From positions 24,147 to 88,146 of the forward strand of contig CAMCTC010000008.1 of the NCBI GenBank assembly GCA_945878355.1: a DNA stretch of 64,000 nucleotides, in the 5' to 3' direction. The DNA is from Bordetella parapertussis (GTDB lineage: Bacteria > Pseudomonadota > Gammaproteobacteria > Burkholderiales > Burkholderiaceae_C). Below are positions 1 through 9,634 of this stretch, one piece after another; within the stretch, counting starts at the first letter, position 1, and the number at the start of each line of letters is the position of its first letter. A program made the translations under genes and the position numbers. The notes beneath the pieces were generated by a model, which did not search any database, was not told where the DNA came from, and was given only the letters and a program-made list of their open reading frames with translations.

Positions 1-635
1 GCCAGCGCCAGCTGCTTGCCCTGCGCCGGCGACAAGCCCATCTCGCTGGCGGCGGCCATCATCGCCTCGAGAAAATAGAACACATAAGCCGGGCCGGAAC
101 CCGACAACGCGGTCACCGCATCGAGATCGGCCTCGCGGTCGACCCAGACCAGCGCGCCGGTCGGCGTGAGCACCTGTTCGACCAGCGTGCGCTCGGCAGC
201 GCTGACGGCCGGTCTGGCATAGAGGCCGGCGATGCCGCGGCCGATCAGCGCCGGCGTGTTGGGCATGCTGCGGACGATTCGGGCGCGATCGGGCGCCTGT
301 CCCAGCGCTTGGGCCATCGTCTCGCTGCGGATGCCCGCCATCACGCTGAGCTGCAGCGCGCCCGCCACGAAAGGCTTGCAGGGTGCGGCAGCTTGCGCGA
401 ACAACTGCGGCTTGACGGCCCAGACCACCAGCGACGCACCTGACAGCGTCGGATCGGCAGCCGCCAGACAGCGCAGGCCGAAATCGGTTTGCAGCTTGTC
501 GCGCTGGGCCTCGAAGGGCTCGACGACCAGGATGTCGGCGGGCGAGCGGCCGGCGCGGATCAGCCCGCCGATCAAGGCGCTGGCCATGTTGCCGCCGCCG
601 ACGAAGACGATCGTGGATGGGTGCTTGACGTTCAT
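1..635 (-). CDS. proC: Pyrroline-5-carboxylate reductase (3' part beyond window)
   Basis: Last step of proline synthesis: NAD(P)H reduction of pyrroline-5-carboxylate in the cytoplasm. About 211 codons are visible; the C-terminal fifth lies off the left edge. The N-terminus has the Rossmann motif GGGNMA (residues 13-18), and the family's LSGSGPAYV signature lies near residue 176. The ATG at 635 begins MNVKHPST. The gene is divergent from glutamate dehydrogenase across about 60 bases, so proline and glutamate metabolism genes sit back to back. Confidence 0.93.
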   Translation of the reverse strand, partial: MNVKHPSTIVFVGGGNMASALIGGLIRAGRSPADILVVEPFEAQRDKLQTDFGLRCLAAADPTLSGASLVVWAVKPQLFAQAAAPCKPFVAGALQLSVMAGIRSETMAQALGQAPDRARIVRSMPNTPALIGRGIAGLYARPAVSAAERTLVEQVLTPTGALVWVDREADLDAVTALSGSGPAYVFYFLEAMMAAASEMGLSPAQGKQLAL

Positions 636-694
636 CAGGTCAGTGTATCGGTCAGCACCCGAGACTTGACCCAGACTCCAGCCAAGGTACCCGC

Positions 695-1963
695 ATGACG
701 CTTTCCTATGTCCACCCCAGCGCCGACAGTCCCTGGGGAACATACCTGACGCAGATCGACCGGGTGATCCCGCACCTGGGGCCGCTGGCGCGCTGGGCCG
801 AAACGCTCAAGCGGCCCAAGCGGGTGCTGATCGTCGACGTGCCGATCGAGATGGACGACGGCCGCATCGCCCACCACGAAGGCTACAGGGTGCAGCACAG
901 CCTGACGCGCGGCCCGGGCAAAGGGGGCGTGCGCTACCACCCCGATGTCACGCTCGAAGAGGTGATGGCGCTGGCGGCCTGGATGAGCGTGAAAAACGCC
1001 GCCGTCAACCTGCCATTCGGCGGCGCCAAGGGCGGCATCCGGGTCGATCCTCAGCAGCTGTCGCGCAAGGAGCTGGAGCGGCTGACGCGGCGCTACACCA
1101 GCGAGATCGGCATCGTCATCGGGCCGCAGCAAGACATTCTGGCGCCGGATGTCAACACCAACCCGCAGGTGATGGCCTGGATGATGGACACCTACTCGAT
1201 GAACACCGGCTCCACCGCCACCGGCGTGGTCACCGGCAAGCCCATCCATCTGGGCGGCAGCATGGGCCGGATCAAAGCGACCGGGCGCGGTGTGTTCGTC
1301 ACCGGGCGCGAGGCGGCACGCCGCATCGGCCTGGACCTGAACGGCGCCAAGGTGGCGGTGCAAGGTTTCGGCAATGTCGGCTCGGCAGCGGCCGAATTGT
1401 TCGGCCAAGCCGGCTCGCTGGTCGTCGCGGTGCAGGACCACAGCGGCAGCATCTTCAACGGCGCGGGCCTGGACTTGTCGCGGCTGGTGCCGCATGTGCA
1501 GGCCAGCGGCGGCGTTGCAGGTTTCGCCAGCGCCGAGGTGATCGACACCGAGGCCTTCTGGGACGTGGACTGCAGCGTGATGATCCCGGCCGCGTTGGAA
1601 AACCAGATCACTGCGGCGCGCGCGCAGCGGCTACAGGCCAGGCTGGTGCTCGAAGGCGCGAACGGCCCGACCGGGTCGGCGGCAGACGACATCCTGGCCG
1701 AGCGCGGCGTGCTGGTCGTGCCCGACGTGATCTGCAACGCCGGCGGCGTGACCGTGAGCTATTTCGAATGGGTGCAGGACTTCTCGTCCTTCTTCTGGAC
1801 CGAGGACGAGATCAACGTCAAGCTCGACCAGATCCTGGTCGGCGCGCTCAGGAAGATCTGGGATCAGGCCGACCTGCGCCGCATCAGCTTGCGCACCGCC
1901 GCTTTCACGGTGGCCTGCGAGCGCATCCTGACGGCGCGCCAGGAGCGCGGCCTGTACCCCTGA
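695..1963 (+). CDS. gdhA: Glu/Leu/Phe/Val dehydrogenase, probably glutamate dehydrogenase
   Basis: Oxidative deamination of glutamate or its reverse, in the cytoplasm. At 422 residues it matches the hexameric GDH length. The substrate-pocket motif GGAKGGI (residues 109-115) includes the catalytic lysine, and the NAD-binding GFGNVGSAA lies near residue 225. PAALENQI further on is typical of bacterial GDH. The family also contains leucine and phenylalanine dehydrogenases; glutamate is favoured by length and motif match, not proven. Start ATG at 695, with a weak upstream CAAGG. Confidence 0.9.
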   Translation: MTLSYVHPSADSPWGTYLTQIDRVIPHLGPLARWAETLKRPKRVLIVDVPIEMDDGRIAHHEGYRVQHSLTRGPGKGGVRYHPDVTLEEVMALAAWMSVKNAAVNLPFGGAKGGIRVDPQQLSRKELERLTRRYTSEIGIVIGPQQDILAPDVNTNPQVMAWMMDTYSMNTGSTATGVVTGKPIHLGGSMGRIKATGRGVFVTGREAARRIGLDLNGAKVAVQGFGNVGSAAAELFGQAGSLVVAVQDHSGSIFNGAGLDLSRLVPHVQASGGVAGFASAEVIDTEAFWDVDCSVMIPAALENQITAARAQRLQARLVLEGANGPTGSAADDILAERGVLVVPDVICNAGGVTVSYFEWVQDFSSFFWTEDEINVKLDQILVGALRKIWDQADLRRISLRTAAFTVACERILTARQERGLYP

Positions 1964-2018
1964 GCGCCGGCTGAGCGAGCGGCTAGTATGCTGATCCCCA
2001 CAACAGCCTGGACCCACC

Positions 2019-2990
2019 ATGCGCCGCCGCTCTGTCCTTGCCGCCACCAGCCTGATCGCCGCGATGGTCCAGCCCGCGCTGGCGCAGAGTTGGCCGACCC
2101 ACCCGGTGAAAGTCGTGGTACCCGCGCCTGCCGGCAGCTCGCTGGACATCATCGCCAGGCTGCTGGCCGAGAAGCTGAAAGACCGCTGGGGCCAGCCGGT
2201 GCTGGTCGACAACAAGCCAGGCGCCGGCGGCATGCTGGGGGTGGACATCGCAGCCAAAGCGCCGCCCGACGGCCACACGCTGGCGCTGGGCTTCAACGGA
2301 CCCATCGCGTTCGCGCCGTTTCTCTACAAGAAGATGCCATACGACCCGGCGCGCGACCTGCTGCCGGTGGTGATGACCACCTCGCAACCCAATGTGCTGG
2401 CCGTCAACGCCAACCTGCCGGTCAAGACCGTCAAGGACTTCGTCGCCTGGGCCAAGGCCCGCGACGGCAAGCTCAACTACTCGTCCTTGGGCCAGGGCAG
2501 TTCGGCCCACCTGACGATGGCGCTGATGATGGGCGAAGCCGGTTTTGGCGCCACCCATGTGCCGTTCAATGGCTCACCACCCGCAGCGTTTGCGGTCGCC
2601 CAAGGCGAGGCCGACGCCACGTTCATGACCGCACCGGCGCTGCTGCCGCATGTCAAGTCGGGCAAGGTCAGGATGCTCGCGACCAGCGCTGCGCAGCGGC
2701 CCGACAGCCTGAAAGACCTGCCCACGCTGGCCGAAGCGGGCTATCCGCAGATCGAGTCGCTGGCCTGGAACGGCTTGTTCACCGCCGCGGGCACGCCCAA
2801 GGCCGTGGTCGACAAGATCAACGCCGACGTCAACACAGCCTTGAACGACCCGGCGATCAAGGCCGCGCTCGACAGCCAAGGCCTGACCGCGGTAGGCGGC
2901 AGCGCAGAGGATTTCAAACGACTGCTGGACGCCGACGCGAAGCGCTGGGGCGCGATCATCCAGAAGGCCGGCATCAAGCTCGACCAGTGA
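2019..2990 (+). CDS. Bug-family tripartite tricarboxylate transporter substrate-binding protein
   Basis: Periplasmic solute receptor of the Bug/TctC family, 323 residues. An N-terminal signal peptide (MRRRSVLAATSL, cut after ALAQS) precedes the typical W-P-hydrophobic start and the PGAGG loop that grips carboxylate ligands. No TctA/TctB membrane subunits are nearby, so this is an orphan receptor as is common in Burkholderiales. The ligand cannot be read from sequence; small carboxylates are usual. Confidence 0.9.
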   Translation: MRRRSVLAATSLIAAMVQPALAQSWPTHPVKVVVPAPAGSSLDIIARLLAEKLKDRWGQPVLVDNKPGAGGMLGVDIAAKAPPDGHTLALGFNGPIAFAPFLYKKMPYDPARDLLPVVMTTSQPNVLAVNANLPVKTVKDFVAWAKARDGKLNYSSLGQGSSAHLTMALMMGEAGFGATHVPFNGSPPAAFAVAQGEADATFMTAPALLPHVKSGKVRMLATSAAQRPDSLKDLPTLAEAGYPQIESLAWNGLFTAAGTPKAVVDKINADVNTALNDPAIKAALDSQGLTAVGGSAEDFKRLLDADAKRWGAIIQKAGIKLDQ

Positions 2991-3012
2991 GCGCTGGGCT
3001 TGCGGCGACCCG

Positions 3013-3711
3013 TCAGGCTGACAGGCCGCGCCCGCCGAAGATCGCCGTGCCCACCCGCACGATGGTCGCGCCTTCAGCCACCGCGGCTTCGAGGTCGGCG
3101 CTCATGCCCATCGACAAAGTGTCCAGGCCCAGCCCACGGTCGTTGAGCCCGCCCATCAACTCGCGCAAGTCGCGGTGCGGTGCACGCTGAGCTGCGAAGT
3201 CACCGGCGGGCTCTGGGATCGCCATCAACCCGCGCAGCGTGAGCCTAGGCAGCGCCGCGACGGCCAGCGCCACCGCCAGCACCTCGGCCGGCATCAGCCC
3301 GCTCTTGCTGGCCTCGGCGCTGATGTTGACCTGCAAGCAAACTTGCAGCGGCAGCAGTTCGGGCGGCCGCTGCTCGGACAAGCGCTGCGCGATCTTGAGC
3401 CGGTCGACCGACTGCACCCAGTCAAACGCTGCGGCCACCGGCCGGGTCTTGTTGCTTTGCAGCGGTCCGATCAGATGCCACTCGATCTGCGAGCGCAGAT
3501 CGGCCGTGGCGGCGATCTTGTCCAACGCTTCCTGAACATAGTTCTCGCCAAAAGCGCGCTGGCCGGCGGCAAAGGCATCGCGCACTGCGGCGTCCGGCTG
3601 GGTCTTGCTCACCGCCAGCAGCGTGACGCCCGACACAGGTCGGCCCACCGCGATGCAGGCGGCCTCGATCCGGCTACGGACCTGCTCCAGCTTGCCGATA
3701 ACAGTGTTCAT
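3013..3711 (-). CDS. yggS: YggS/PROSC family PLP homeostasis protein
   Basis: Cytoplasmic PLP-binding protein of the alanine-racemase-fold family that buffers pyridoxal phosphate. 232 residues, typical length. The PLP lysine sits in AVSKTQPD near residue 36, followed by the family motif GENYVQEA. The C-terminus has SMGMSADLEAAV, the phosphate-binding end of the barrel. Its ATG at 3711 is only 26 bases from the divergent pilT start, the usual arrangement in betaproteobacteria. Confidence 0.93.
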   Translation of the reverse strand: MNTVIGKLEQVRSRIEAACIAVGRPVSGVTLLAVSKTQPDAAVRDAFAAGQRAFGENYVQEALDKIAATADLRSQIEWHLIGPLQSNKTRPVAAAFDWVQSVDRLKIAQRLSEQRPPELLPLQVCLQVNISAEASKSGLMPAEVLAVALAVAALPRLTLRGLMAIPEPAGDFAAQRAPHRDLRELMGGLNDRGLGLDTLSMGMSADLEAAVAEGATIVRVGTAIFGGRGLSA

Positions 3712-3737
3712 AATTGCAAGAGCCTACCTCAAGCACG

Positions 3738-4781
3738 ATGGACATCACCCAACTGCTCGCGTTCTCGGTCAAGAACAAGGCCTCGGACCTGCACCTGTCG
3801 GCCGGTCTGCCGCCGATGATCCGCGTCAACGGCGATGTGCGCCGAATCAACGTCGACGCGCTGGACCACAAGGCGGTGCACGCGATGGTCTACGACATCA
3901 TGAACGACGCCCAGCGCAAGGTCTACGAGGAGACGCTGGAGTGCGATTTTTCGTTCGAGATCCAGGGGCTGGCTCGCTTCCGGGTCAATGCCTTCAACCA
4001 AAGTCGCGGCGCCGGCGCGGTGTTGCGAACCATCCCGAGCAAGATCCTGTCGCTAGAGCAACTGGGTGCGCCCAAGATCTTCGGCGATCTGGCCTTGCGC
4101 CCGCGCGGCATGGTGCTGGTGACCGGCCCTACCGGGTCGGGCAAGAGCACGACGCTGGCAGCGATGGTCAACCACTTGAACGAAAACGAATACGGCCATG
4201 TGCTGACGGTCGAGGATCCGATCGAGTTCGTGCACGAGAGCAAGAAGTGTCTGATCAACCAGCGCGAGGTCGGCCCGCACACGATGAGCTTTGCCAACGC
4301 ACTGCGATCGGCGCTGCGCGAGGACCCGGACGCGGTGTTGGTCGGCGAGATGCGCGACCTGGAGACGATACGGCTGGCGCTGACCGCCGCCGAGACCGGC
4401 CACCTGGTGTTCGGCACCTTGCACACCAGCAGCGCGGCCAAGACGGTGGACCGGGTCGTCGACGTCTTCCCGGCGGCCGAGAAAGAGATGGTGCGAGCGA
4501 TGCTGAGCGAATCGCTGGTGGCGGTGGTCTCGCAGACGCTGTGCAAGCTCAAGGACGGCAGCGGCCGGGTCGCGGCGCACGAGATCATGATCGGCAGCCC
4601 GGCGATCCGCAACCTGATCCGCGAGAACAAGGTAGCCCAGATGTACTCGTCGATCCAGACCGGCCAGAACCTGGGCATGCAGACGCTGGACCAGAACCTG
4701 GCCGACCTGGTGCGGCGCAACCTGATCTCGGCCGCCGAGGCACGTTCCAAGGCCAAGATCCCGGAAAACTTCCTCGGCTGA
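3738..4781 (+). CDS. pilT: Type IV pilus retraction ATPase PilT
   Basis: Hexameric cytoplasmic ATPase that depolymerises type IV pili for twitching and DNA uptake. 347 residues, the normal length. Walker A GPTGSGKST lies at about residues 130-138, followed by the Asp and His boxes (TLHTSSA). The PilT-specific AIRNLIRE motif in the C-terminal domain separates it from PilB. I chose the ATG at 3738 (MDITQLL) over an upstream in-frame ATG at 3714 because MDITQLL matches the family start. pilU follows after 55 bases. Confidence 0.96.
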   Translation: MDITQLLAFSVKNKASDLHLSAGLPPMIRVNGDVRRINVDALDHKAVHAMVYDIMNDAQRKVYEETLECDFSFEIQGLARFRVNAFNQSRGAGAVLRTIPSKILSLEQLGAPKIFGDLALRPRGMVLVTGPTGSGKSTTLAAMVNHLNENEYGHVLTVEDPIEFVHESKKCLINQREVGPHTMSFANALRSALREDPDAVLVGEMRDLETIRLALTAAETGHLVFGTLHTSSAAKTVDRVVDVFPAAEKEMVRAMLSESLVAVVSQTLCKLKDGSGRVAAHEIMIGSPAIRNLIRENKVAQMYSSIQTGQNLGMQTLDQNLADLVRRNLISAAEARSKAKIPENFLG

Positions 4782-4836
4782 GCGAGAGGCCGCCGGCAGA
4801 TCAGCGGCACCGCGCCAACACAGAGCGGGCGACTTC

Positions 4837-5973
4837 ATGGAACAGGAACAGGCTTCCAAGTTCATCAACGACCTGCTGCGGCTGATGGTCAGCCGCGGCG
4901 GGTCGGACCTGTTCCTGACCGTCGATTTCCCGCCTGCGATCAAGGTCGACGGCAAGGTCACGCGGGTCTCGGCGCAGGCGCTGACCGGGCAGCACACAAT
5001 GGCGCTGGCGCGGTCGGTGATGAACCAGCGCCAGACCAGCGAGTTTGAGCGCAGCAAGGAGTGCAATTTCGCGATCTCGCCGCAGGGCTTGGGGCGGTTC
5101 CGCGTCAACGCATTCATGCAGCAAGGCCATGTCGGCATGGTGCTGCGGACCATCCCGCAAGTCCTGCCCACGATCGACGGCCAAGGCCTGCCCCAAGTGC
5201 TCAAGCAGATCAGTCTGGAACAGCGCGGCCTGGTGATCATGGTCGGCGCCACAGGCTCGGGCAAGAGCAGCTCGCTCGCAGCGATGATCGACCACCGCAA
5301 CACCAACAGCCACGGCCACATCATCACGATCGAGGACCCGGTGGAGTTCGTTCACCCGCACAAGAACTGCATCGTCACGCAGCGCGAGGTCGGCGTCGAC
5401 ACCGATGGCTGGGAGCCCGCGCTGAAGAACACGCTGCGCCAGGCACCCGATGTGATCCTGATGGGCGAGATCCGCGACCGCGAGACCATGGACCACGCGG
5501 TGGCCTTTGCCGAAACCGGCCACCTGTGCATCACCACCTTGCATGCCAACAGCGCCAACCAGGCGCTGGACCGCATCATCAACCTGTTTCCCGAGGAGCG
5601 GCGTCAACAACTGTTGATGGACTTGTCGCTCAACCTCAAGGCCATCGTCTCGCAACGATTGCTGCCGCTCGAGCAAGGCAAGGGTCGGATCGCCGCGGTC
5701 GAGGTGCTGCTCAACACGCCGCTGATCGCCGACCTGATCTTCAAGGGCGAGGTCGCCGAGATCAAGGAGTTGATGAAGCGCTCGCGCGAACTCGGCATGC
5801 AGACCTTCGACCAGGCACTGTTCGACCTCTACGAGCGCCATCAAGTCAGCTACGAAGACGCGCTGCGCAACGCCGATTCGGTCAATGACCTGCGGCTGCA
5901 GATCAAGCTCAACAGCCAGCGTGCGCACAACCGCGACCTGTCGGCCGGCACCGATCACCTGGCCATCCTGTAG
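4837..5973 (+). CDS. pilU: PilT-dependent retraction motor PilU
   Basis: Accessory retraction ATPase that helps PilT pull pili under load. 378 residues. Walker A GATGSGKSS is at about residues 137-145 and the His box reads TLHANSANQALDR. The tail after residue 345 is longer than in PilT, as usual for PilU. It lies immediately downstream of pilT in the same direction, so the two are probably co-transcribed. No other pilus genes are in the window. Confidence 0.95.
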   Translation: MEQEQASKFINDLLRLMVSRGGSDLFLTVDFPPAIKVDGKVTRVSAQALTGQHTMALARSVMNQRQTSEFERSKECNFAISPQGLGRFRVNAFMQQGHVGMVLRTIPQVLPTIDGQGLPQVLKQISLEQRGLVIMVGATGSGKSSSLAAMIDHRNTNSHGHIITIEDPVEFVHPHKNCIVTQREVGVDTDGWEPALKNTLRQAPDVILMGEIRDRETMDHAVAFAETGHLCITTLHANSANQALDRIINLFPEERRQQLLMDLSLNLKAIVSQRLLPLEQGKGRIAAVEVLLNTPLIADLIFKGEVAEIKELMKRSRELGMQTFDQALFDLYERHQVSYEDALRNADSVNDLRLQIKLNSQRAHNRDLSAGTDHLAIL

Positions 5974-6003
5974 CACTGGGCGGCCACCGATACACTGCGC
6001 GCC

Positions 6004-6891
6004 ATGAAAACCTACGACTCCACCCCGGCTCGCCGCGTTGCCTTTCTAGGCCTCGGCGTGATGGGCTATCCGATGGCCGGCCACCTGGCGCGCGCCGGCC
6101 ACCAGGTCATCGTCTACAACCGCAGCGCAGCCAAGGCCCAGGCCTGGGTCACCGAACACGGCGGCAAGTCTGCATCGACGCCGCGCGAGGCGGCCGCAGG
6201 TGCCGAGTTCGTCTTCGCTTGCGTCGGCAATGACGATGACCTGCGGTCCATCGTGCTCGGCGCCGACGGCGCGCTGGCCGGAATGGCCGAGGGCGCAGTG
6301 TTTGTCGACCACACGACCGCGTCGGCCGAAGTGGCGCGCGAACTCTGCGGTGCAGCCCGAACGCTGGGTCTGCGCTTCGTCGACGCACCGGTGTCTGGCG
6401 GCCAAGGCGGCGCGGTCAACGGCGCGTTGACGGTGATGTGCGGCGGCGAGGAAGCGCCGTTCGAAGCCATGAAACCGGTGGCGATGGCTTTCTCGAAAGC
6501 CGTCACGCTGGTCGGTGGCAGCGGCGCGGGTCAGCTGGCCAAGATGGTGAACCAGGTCTGCATCGCCGGCCTGGTGCAGGCGCTGTCCGAAGGCATCGCG
6601 TTTGGCACCAAAGCCGGTCTCGACATGAAACAAGTGCTCGAGGTCATCGGCAAGGGCGCAGCCCAGAGCTGGCAAATGGACAACCGCGGCAAGACCATGG
6701 TCGACGACCAGTTCGAGTTCGGCTTTGCGGTCGACTGGATGCGCAAGGACCTGGGCCTGGTGCTAGACGAAGCCCGGCGCAACGGCGCCCGACTGCCGGT
6801 CACTGCACTGGTCGACCAGTTCTACGCCGATGTCCAGGCGCTGGGCGGTCGGCGCTGGGACACCTCCAGCCTGTTGCGGCGGCTGAAGTAG
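6004..6891 (+). CDS. NAD(P)-dependent oxidoreductase of the 3-hydroxyisobutyrate dehydrogenase family
   Basis: Soluble beta-hydroxyacid dehydrogenase, 295 residues. The Rossmann motif GLGVMG starts near residue 17. The family's substrate loop APVSGGQGG lies near residue 125, and the catalytic lysine is in KMVNQ near residue 180. Tartronate semialdehyde, 3-hydroxyisobutyrate and succinic semialdehyde reductases share these motifs, so the substrate is open. No glyoxylate carboligase is next to it. It starts 30 bases after pilU and may be read through from it. Confidence 0.88.
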   Translation: MKTYDSTPARRVAFLGLGVMGYPMAGHLARAGHQVIVYNRSAAKAQAWVTEHGGKSASTPREAAAGAEFVFACVGNDDDLRSIVLGADGALAGMAEGAVFVDHTTASAEVARELCGAARTLGLRFVDAPVSGGQGGAVNGALTVMCGGEEAPFEAMKPVAMAFSKAVTLVGGSGAGQLAKMVNQVCIAGLVQALSEGIAFGTKAGLDMKQVLEVIGKGAAQSWQMDNRGKTMVDDQFEFGFAVDWMRKDLGLVLDEARRNGARLPVTALVDQFYADVQALGGRRWDTSSLLRRLK

Positions 6892-6910
6892 TCGGGTCGG
6901 CGCTGCCCGC

Positions 6911-7549
6911 TTATTTCGAAGCCGGCGGCTGTATCCGGGCCAGCTCGGCCTCGGTGATCACTTCGAACACGCGAACCACCTTGGTGACGCCGCTGAAACC
7001 GCGCGCCAATTCGGTGGCACGTGCGGCTTCGCGCTCGGTCACCCGGCCCATCAAGAAGACCGTTCCGCGCTCGGCAACGACCTTGATCGCGTTGAACTGC
7101 AGGTCCTTGGCCTCGAAGTAGGCCGCCTTGACCTTGCTGGTCAGGATCAGGTCGTTGCTGCGCGAGGTCAGCGAGGCGCTGCCAGCGACTGCCAGTTCGT
7201 TGACGGTGGCGCGAATGTTCTCGATCCGACTGACGACTTGCTCGGCCGCAGCGCGGTCGGCCTCGGTCGCCACTTCGCCGGTGATCAGCGCCGTGCGGTT
7301 GAAGCTGGTGACGTTGACATGGCCGCGCTCGCCCAGCGCTTCGCGCAGACGGGCCCCGGCCTTGAACTCGATCGCCTCGTCCTCGACCTGCGCGCCCGAG
7401 GTGCGTCGGTCGGTGAAGGACATCGCCCCACCCACCATCGCACCGCCCACCACCAGCGGCGCACAAGCGCCCAGCAGCGTGGTGGCGCCCAGCGCAGCAG
7501 CCAGCAGCGCAGTCCGGCGCGCGGAAGAAATATTCATCAAGAAGGTCAT
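6911..7549 (-). CDS. dolP: BON-domain outer-membrane lipoprotein, DolP-like
   Basis: 212 residues, with an N-terminal lipoprotein signal ending in LLGAC (Cys29) and then two BON domains. In E. coli DolP (YraP) such a protein binds anionic lipid in the outer membrane and supports BAM and envelope integrity. The ATG at 7549 overlaps the stop of diaA (ATGA), so translation is coupled; a second in-frame ATG lies at 7537. The yraN-diaA-dolP order is the same as in E. coli. Confidence 0.88.
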   Translation of the reverse strand: MTFLMNISSARRTALLAAALGATTLLGACAPLVVGGAMVGGAMSFTDRRTSGAQVEDEAIEFKAGARLREALGERGHVNVTSFNRTALITGEVATEADRAAAEQVVSRIENIRATVNELAVAGSASLTSRSNDLILTSKVKAAYFEAKDLQFNAIKVVAERGTVFLMGRVTEREAARATELARGFSGVTKVVRVFEVITEAELARIQPPASK

Positions 7550-8151
7550 GGTGGATCCTGTTCGCCCAGCAGTTGCAGATCGATCGCGTCACAAAGGCAG
7601 TGAAGCACCAGCAGATGTGTTTCAAGCACGCGAATCCTGCGCTCGTGCGGTACCGCCACCAGCACATCGGTTTCGGTCAGCAGCGCTCGCAGCGCGCCGC
7701 CGCTTCGTCCGGTCAGCGCGATCACGGTCATGTCCTTGGCCTGTGCGGCCTGCGCGGCAGCCAGCAACGCGGGATGGTCGCCTTCGCAGTCGATCAACAG
7801 CAGCAGGTCTCCGGGTTGGCCCAATGTCTCAACTTGGCGCGCCAGCACCTGATCGAGCGCGCCGACCGCCGGCAAGGCGAGCAATGCCGCCAGCGCGGTG
7901 GCTTCGTTGCCCAACGCCAGCGCGGCCAGTCCAGGTCGCTCACGCTCGAGGCAACCGAGCAGCGCGCCAACCAACATCTGAGCCAGGTTGGCCGATGCGC
8001 CCAGCCCCGCGACCAGCACGCGGCCACCAGCCGTCAGCCCGCCGACCAGAGCCATCGCCGCGTCCTCAATCGGACGGCTCAGCACCTCGGCCGACTGGTA
8101 CTTGAGATCGGCGCTTTCGAAGAAATGCTGCTGAATACGTTGCTCAAACAT
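7546..8151 (-). CDS. diaA: SIS-domain protein, DiaA/GmhA-like
   Basis: 201-residue SIS (sugar isomerase) fold. The sugar-phosphate loop GLGASANLAQ is near residue 50 and TGRSGG near residue 145. Homologues are DiaA, which binds DnaA and helps initiation timing in E. coli, and GmhA, sedoheptulose-7-phosphate isomerase. The neighbourhood (yraN upstream, dolP downstream) favours DiaA. Sequence alone does not exclude an isomerase role. Confidence 0.82.
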   Translation of the reverse strand: MFEQRIQQHFFESADLKYQSAEVLSRPIEDAAMALVGGLTAGGRVLVAGLGASANLAQMLVGALLGCLERERPGLAALALGNEATALAALLALPAVGALDQVLARQVETLGQPGDLLLLIDCEGDHPALLAAAQAAQAKDMTVIALTGRSGGALRALLTETDVLVAVPHERRIRVLETHLLVLHCLCDAIDLQLLGEQDPP

Positions 8152-8199
8152 GGACCTGCATCATAAGTCAGCAGCTTTGCGCCACGCGGCTGATCGGCA

Positions 8200-8613
8200 T
8201 CAGCTGTCAAAGGCAGCGCGCAGCCACTGCAGTGCATCACCTTCGATCGCCACCACATCGAAGCGGCAAGCCGGCAGCACCGTCAGGCCCAACAGGTAAT
8301 GCTGGGCGGCACGAACAATGCGCCGGCGCTTGGCCAAGGACACGCTGCCAGCGGCACCGCCATGGTCACTGTCTCGCCTGGCGCGGACCTCGACAAACAC
8401 CAGGGTGCCGTCGGGCTCGAGCAGGATCAAGTCGATCTCGGCGCCAGGCTGGTGCGGCCCGCCGGCCAGTCGATAATTGCGGCACAGCAGGCGCAGGCCT
8501 TGCTGCTGCAGATGCGCCAGCGCCAAATCCTCGGCGCTGTCACCAACCCTCTTGGTGCCGAAGCCTTGCGGCTTCGCAACCTGCCGAACGCCACGGTCCC
8601 AACCCTTGAACAT
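8200..8613 (-). CDS. yraN: YraN family (UPF0102) endonuclease-fold protein
   Basis: 137-residue small protein with a restriction-endonuclease-like core. The pattern is a conserved G...AE..A...L, then EIDLI and FVEVRAR, which match the family's E-D-x(n)-E-x-K-like active-site layout. Biochemical function is unsettled. The start at 8613 overlaps the divergent rsmI start by a few bases, so the two promoters must lie within or behind each other's coding sequence. Confidence 0.88.
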   Translation of the reverse strand: MFKGWDRGVRQVAKPQGFGTKRVGDSAEDLALAHLQQQGLRLLCRNYRLAGGPHQPGAEIDLILLEPDGTLVFVEVRARRDSDHGGAAGSVSLAKRRRIVRAAQHYLLGLTVLPACRFDVVAIEGDALQWLRAAFDS

Positions 8614-9535
8614 CGCCCCCTCCCTGCTGATCCAGGCGGCTGACGCTGCCGCCGGCGGCCAGCATCACCCGACGGGCACACTGTACGTGCTGGCCACGCC
8701 CATCGGCAACCTCGCCGACCTCACGCTGCGTGCAGTGCATCTGCTGGGCTTGGTCGACTCGGTCGCCTGCGAAGACACCCGCGTCTCAGGCCAGTTGCTG
8801 CGCCACCTCGGCTTGGACAAGCCGCTGCTCGCGCTGCACCAGCACAACGAAGCGGGCGCGGCCCAAAGCGTGATCGCACGCTTGGCGCAAGGCCAGCGCG
8901 TGGCCTATGTCAGCGACGCCGGTACGCCAGCGATCTCGGACCCAGGCGCCTTGCTGGTGGCCGCGGTCGTGGCCGCCGGTCACCGGGTGATGCCGATCCC
9001 AGGCGTCAGCAGCGCCGTGACCGCCATCAGCGTGGCCGGCGACACGCTGGCCCAAGGTTTTGCGTTCATCGGCTTCCTGCCCGGCAAGGGCCAGGACAGG
9101 CGCAGCGCGCTGCAGGCGGCCGCAGCAGCACCAGGATGCCAGGTGCTGTTCGAAGCGCCGCACCGCATCGAAGCACTGGTCGCCGGCCTGGCCGAGGCCG
9201 CGCCCGAGCGACGTGTCACGCTGTGCCGCGAGTTGACCAAGCAGTTCGAGACCATCGTCACGCACCAGGCCTCCGAACTGCCAGCCTGGCTGGCGGCAGA
9301 CGCCAACCGTGGCCGCGGCGAGTTCGTGCTGGTGCTGCATGCGCTGCCAACGCTGGCGGTGGCAACGGGCGCGGACGGCCTGCCGGCCGAGGCAGAGCGA
9401 TTGCTGTTGCCGCTGCTGCGCGAGCTGCCGCTGAAACAGGCGGTGGCACTGGCGGCGGAGCTGAGCGGCGCGCCGCGCAACGCCTTGTACGAGCATGCGC
9501 TGGCGCTGCGACGCGACGCCGACGACGCGGCGTGA
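8606..9535 (+). CDS. rsmI: 16S rRNA (cytidine1402-2'-O)-methyltransferase RsmI
   Basis: SAM-dependent methyltransferase of the tetrapyrrole-methylase fold; modifies C1402 in the ribosomal P site. LYVLATPIGNLADLTLRA, the family signature, begins about 26 residues in; SDAGTPAISDPG follows near residue 110. No ATG fits. A TTG at 8606 gives a 309-residue protein beginning NIAPSLL, the usual length and start context. A longer reading frame back to 8477 would run antisense through yraN and has unlikely composition. Confidence 0.92.
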   Translation: MNIAPSLLIQAADAAAGGQHHPTGTLYVLATPIGNLADLTLRAVHLLGLVDSVACEDTRVSGQLLRHLGLDKPLLALHQHNEAGAAQSVIARLAQGQRVAYVSDAGTPAISDPGALLVAAVVAAGHRVMPIPGVSSAVTAISVAGDTLAQGFAFIGFLPGKGQDRRSALQAAAAAPGCQVLFEAPHRIEALVAGLAEAAPERRVTLCRELTKQFETIVTHQASELPAWLAADANRGRGEFVLVLHALPTLAVATGADGLPAEAERLLLPLLRELPLKQAVALAAELSGAPRNALYEHALALRRDADDAA

Positions 9536-9634
9536 TCGCTTGCCACAACCTCGACTGACCAGCCGGTTGACGGGCTGCGGCGCGGCGTGAACCCTGGGGC
9601 TGCAAAGCCGGCTTGCGACTCCTACAATCCGCCG

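Noticed and set aside
4053-5327. Long antisense reading frame over pilT-pilU
   Set aside because: Shadow of high-GC coding sequence; composition is Arg/Leu/Ala-rich without motifs, and the sense strand has clear genes.
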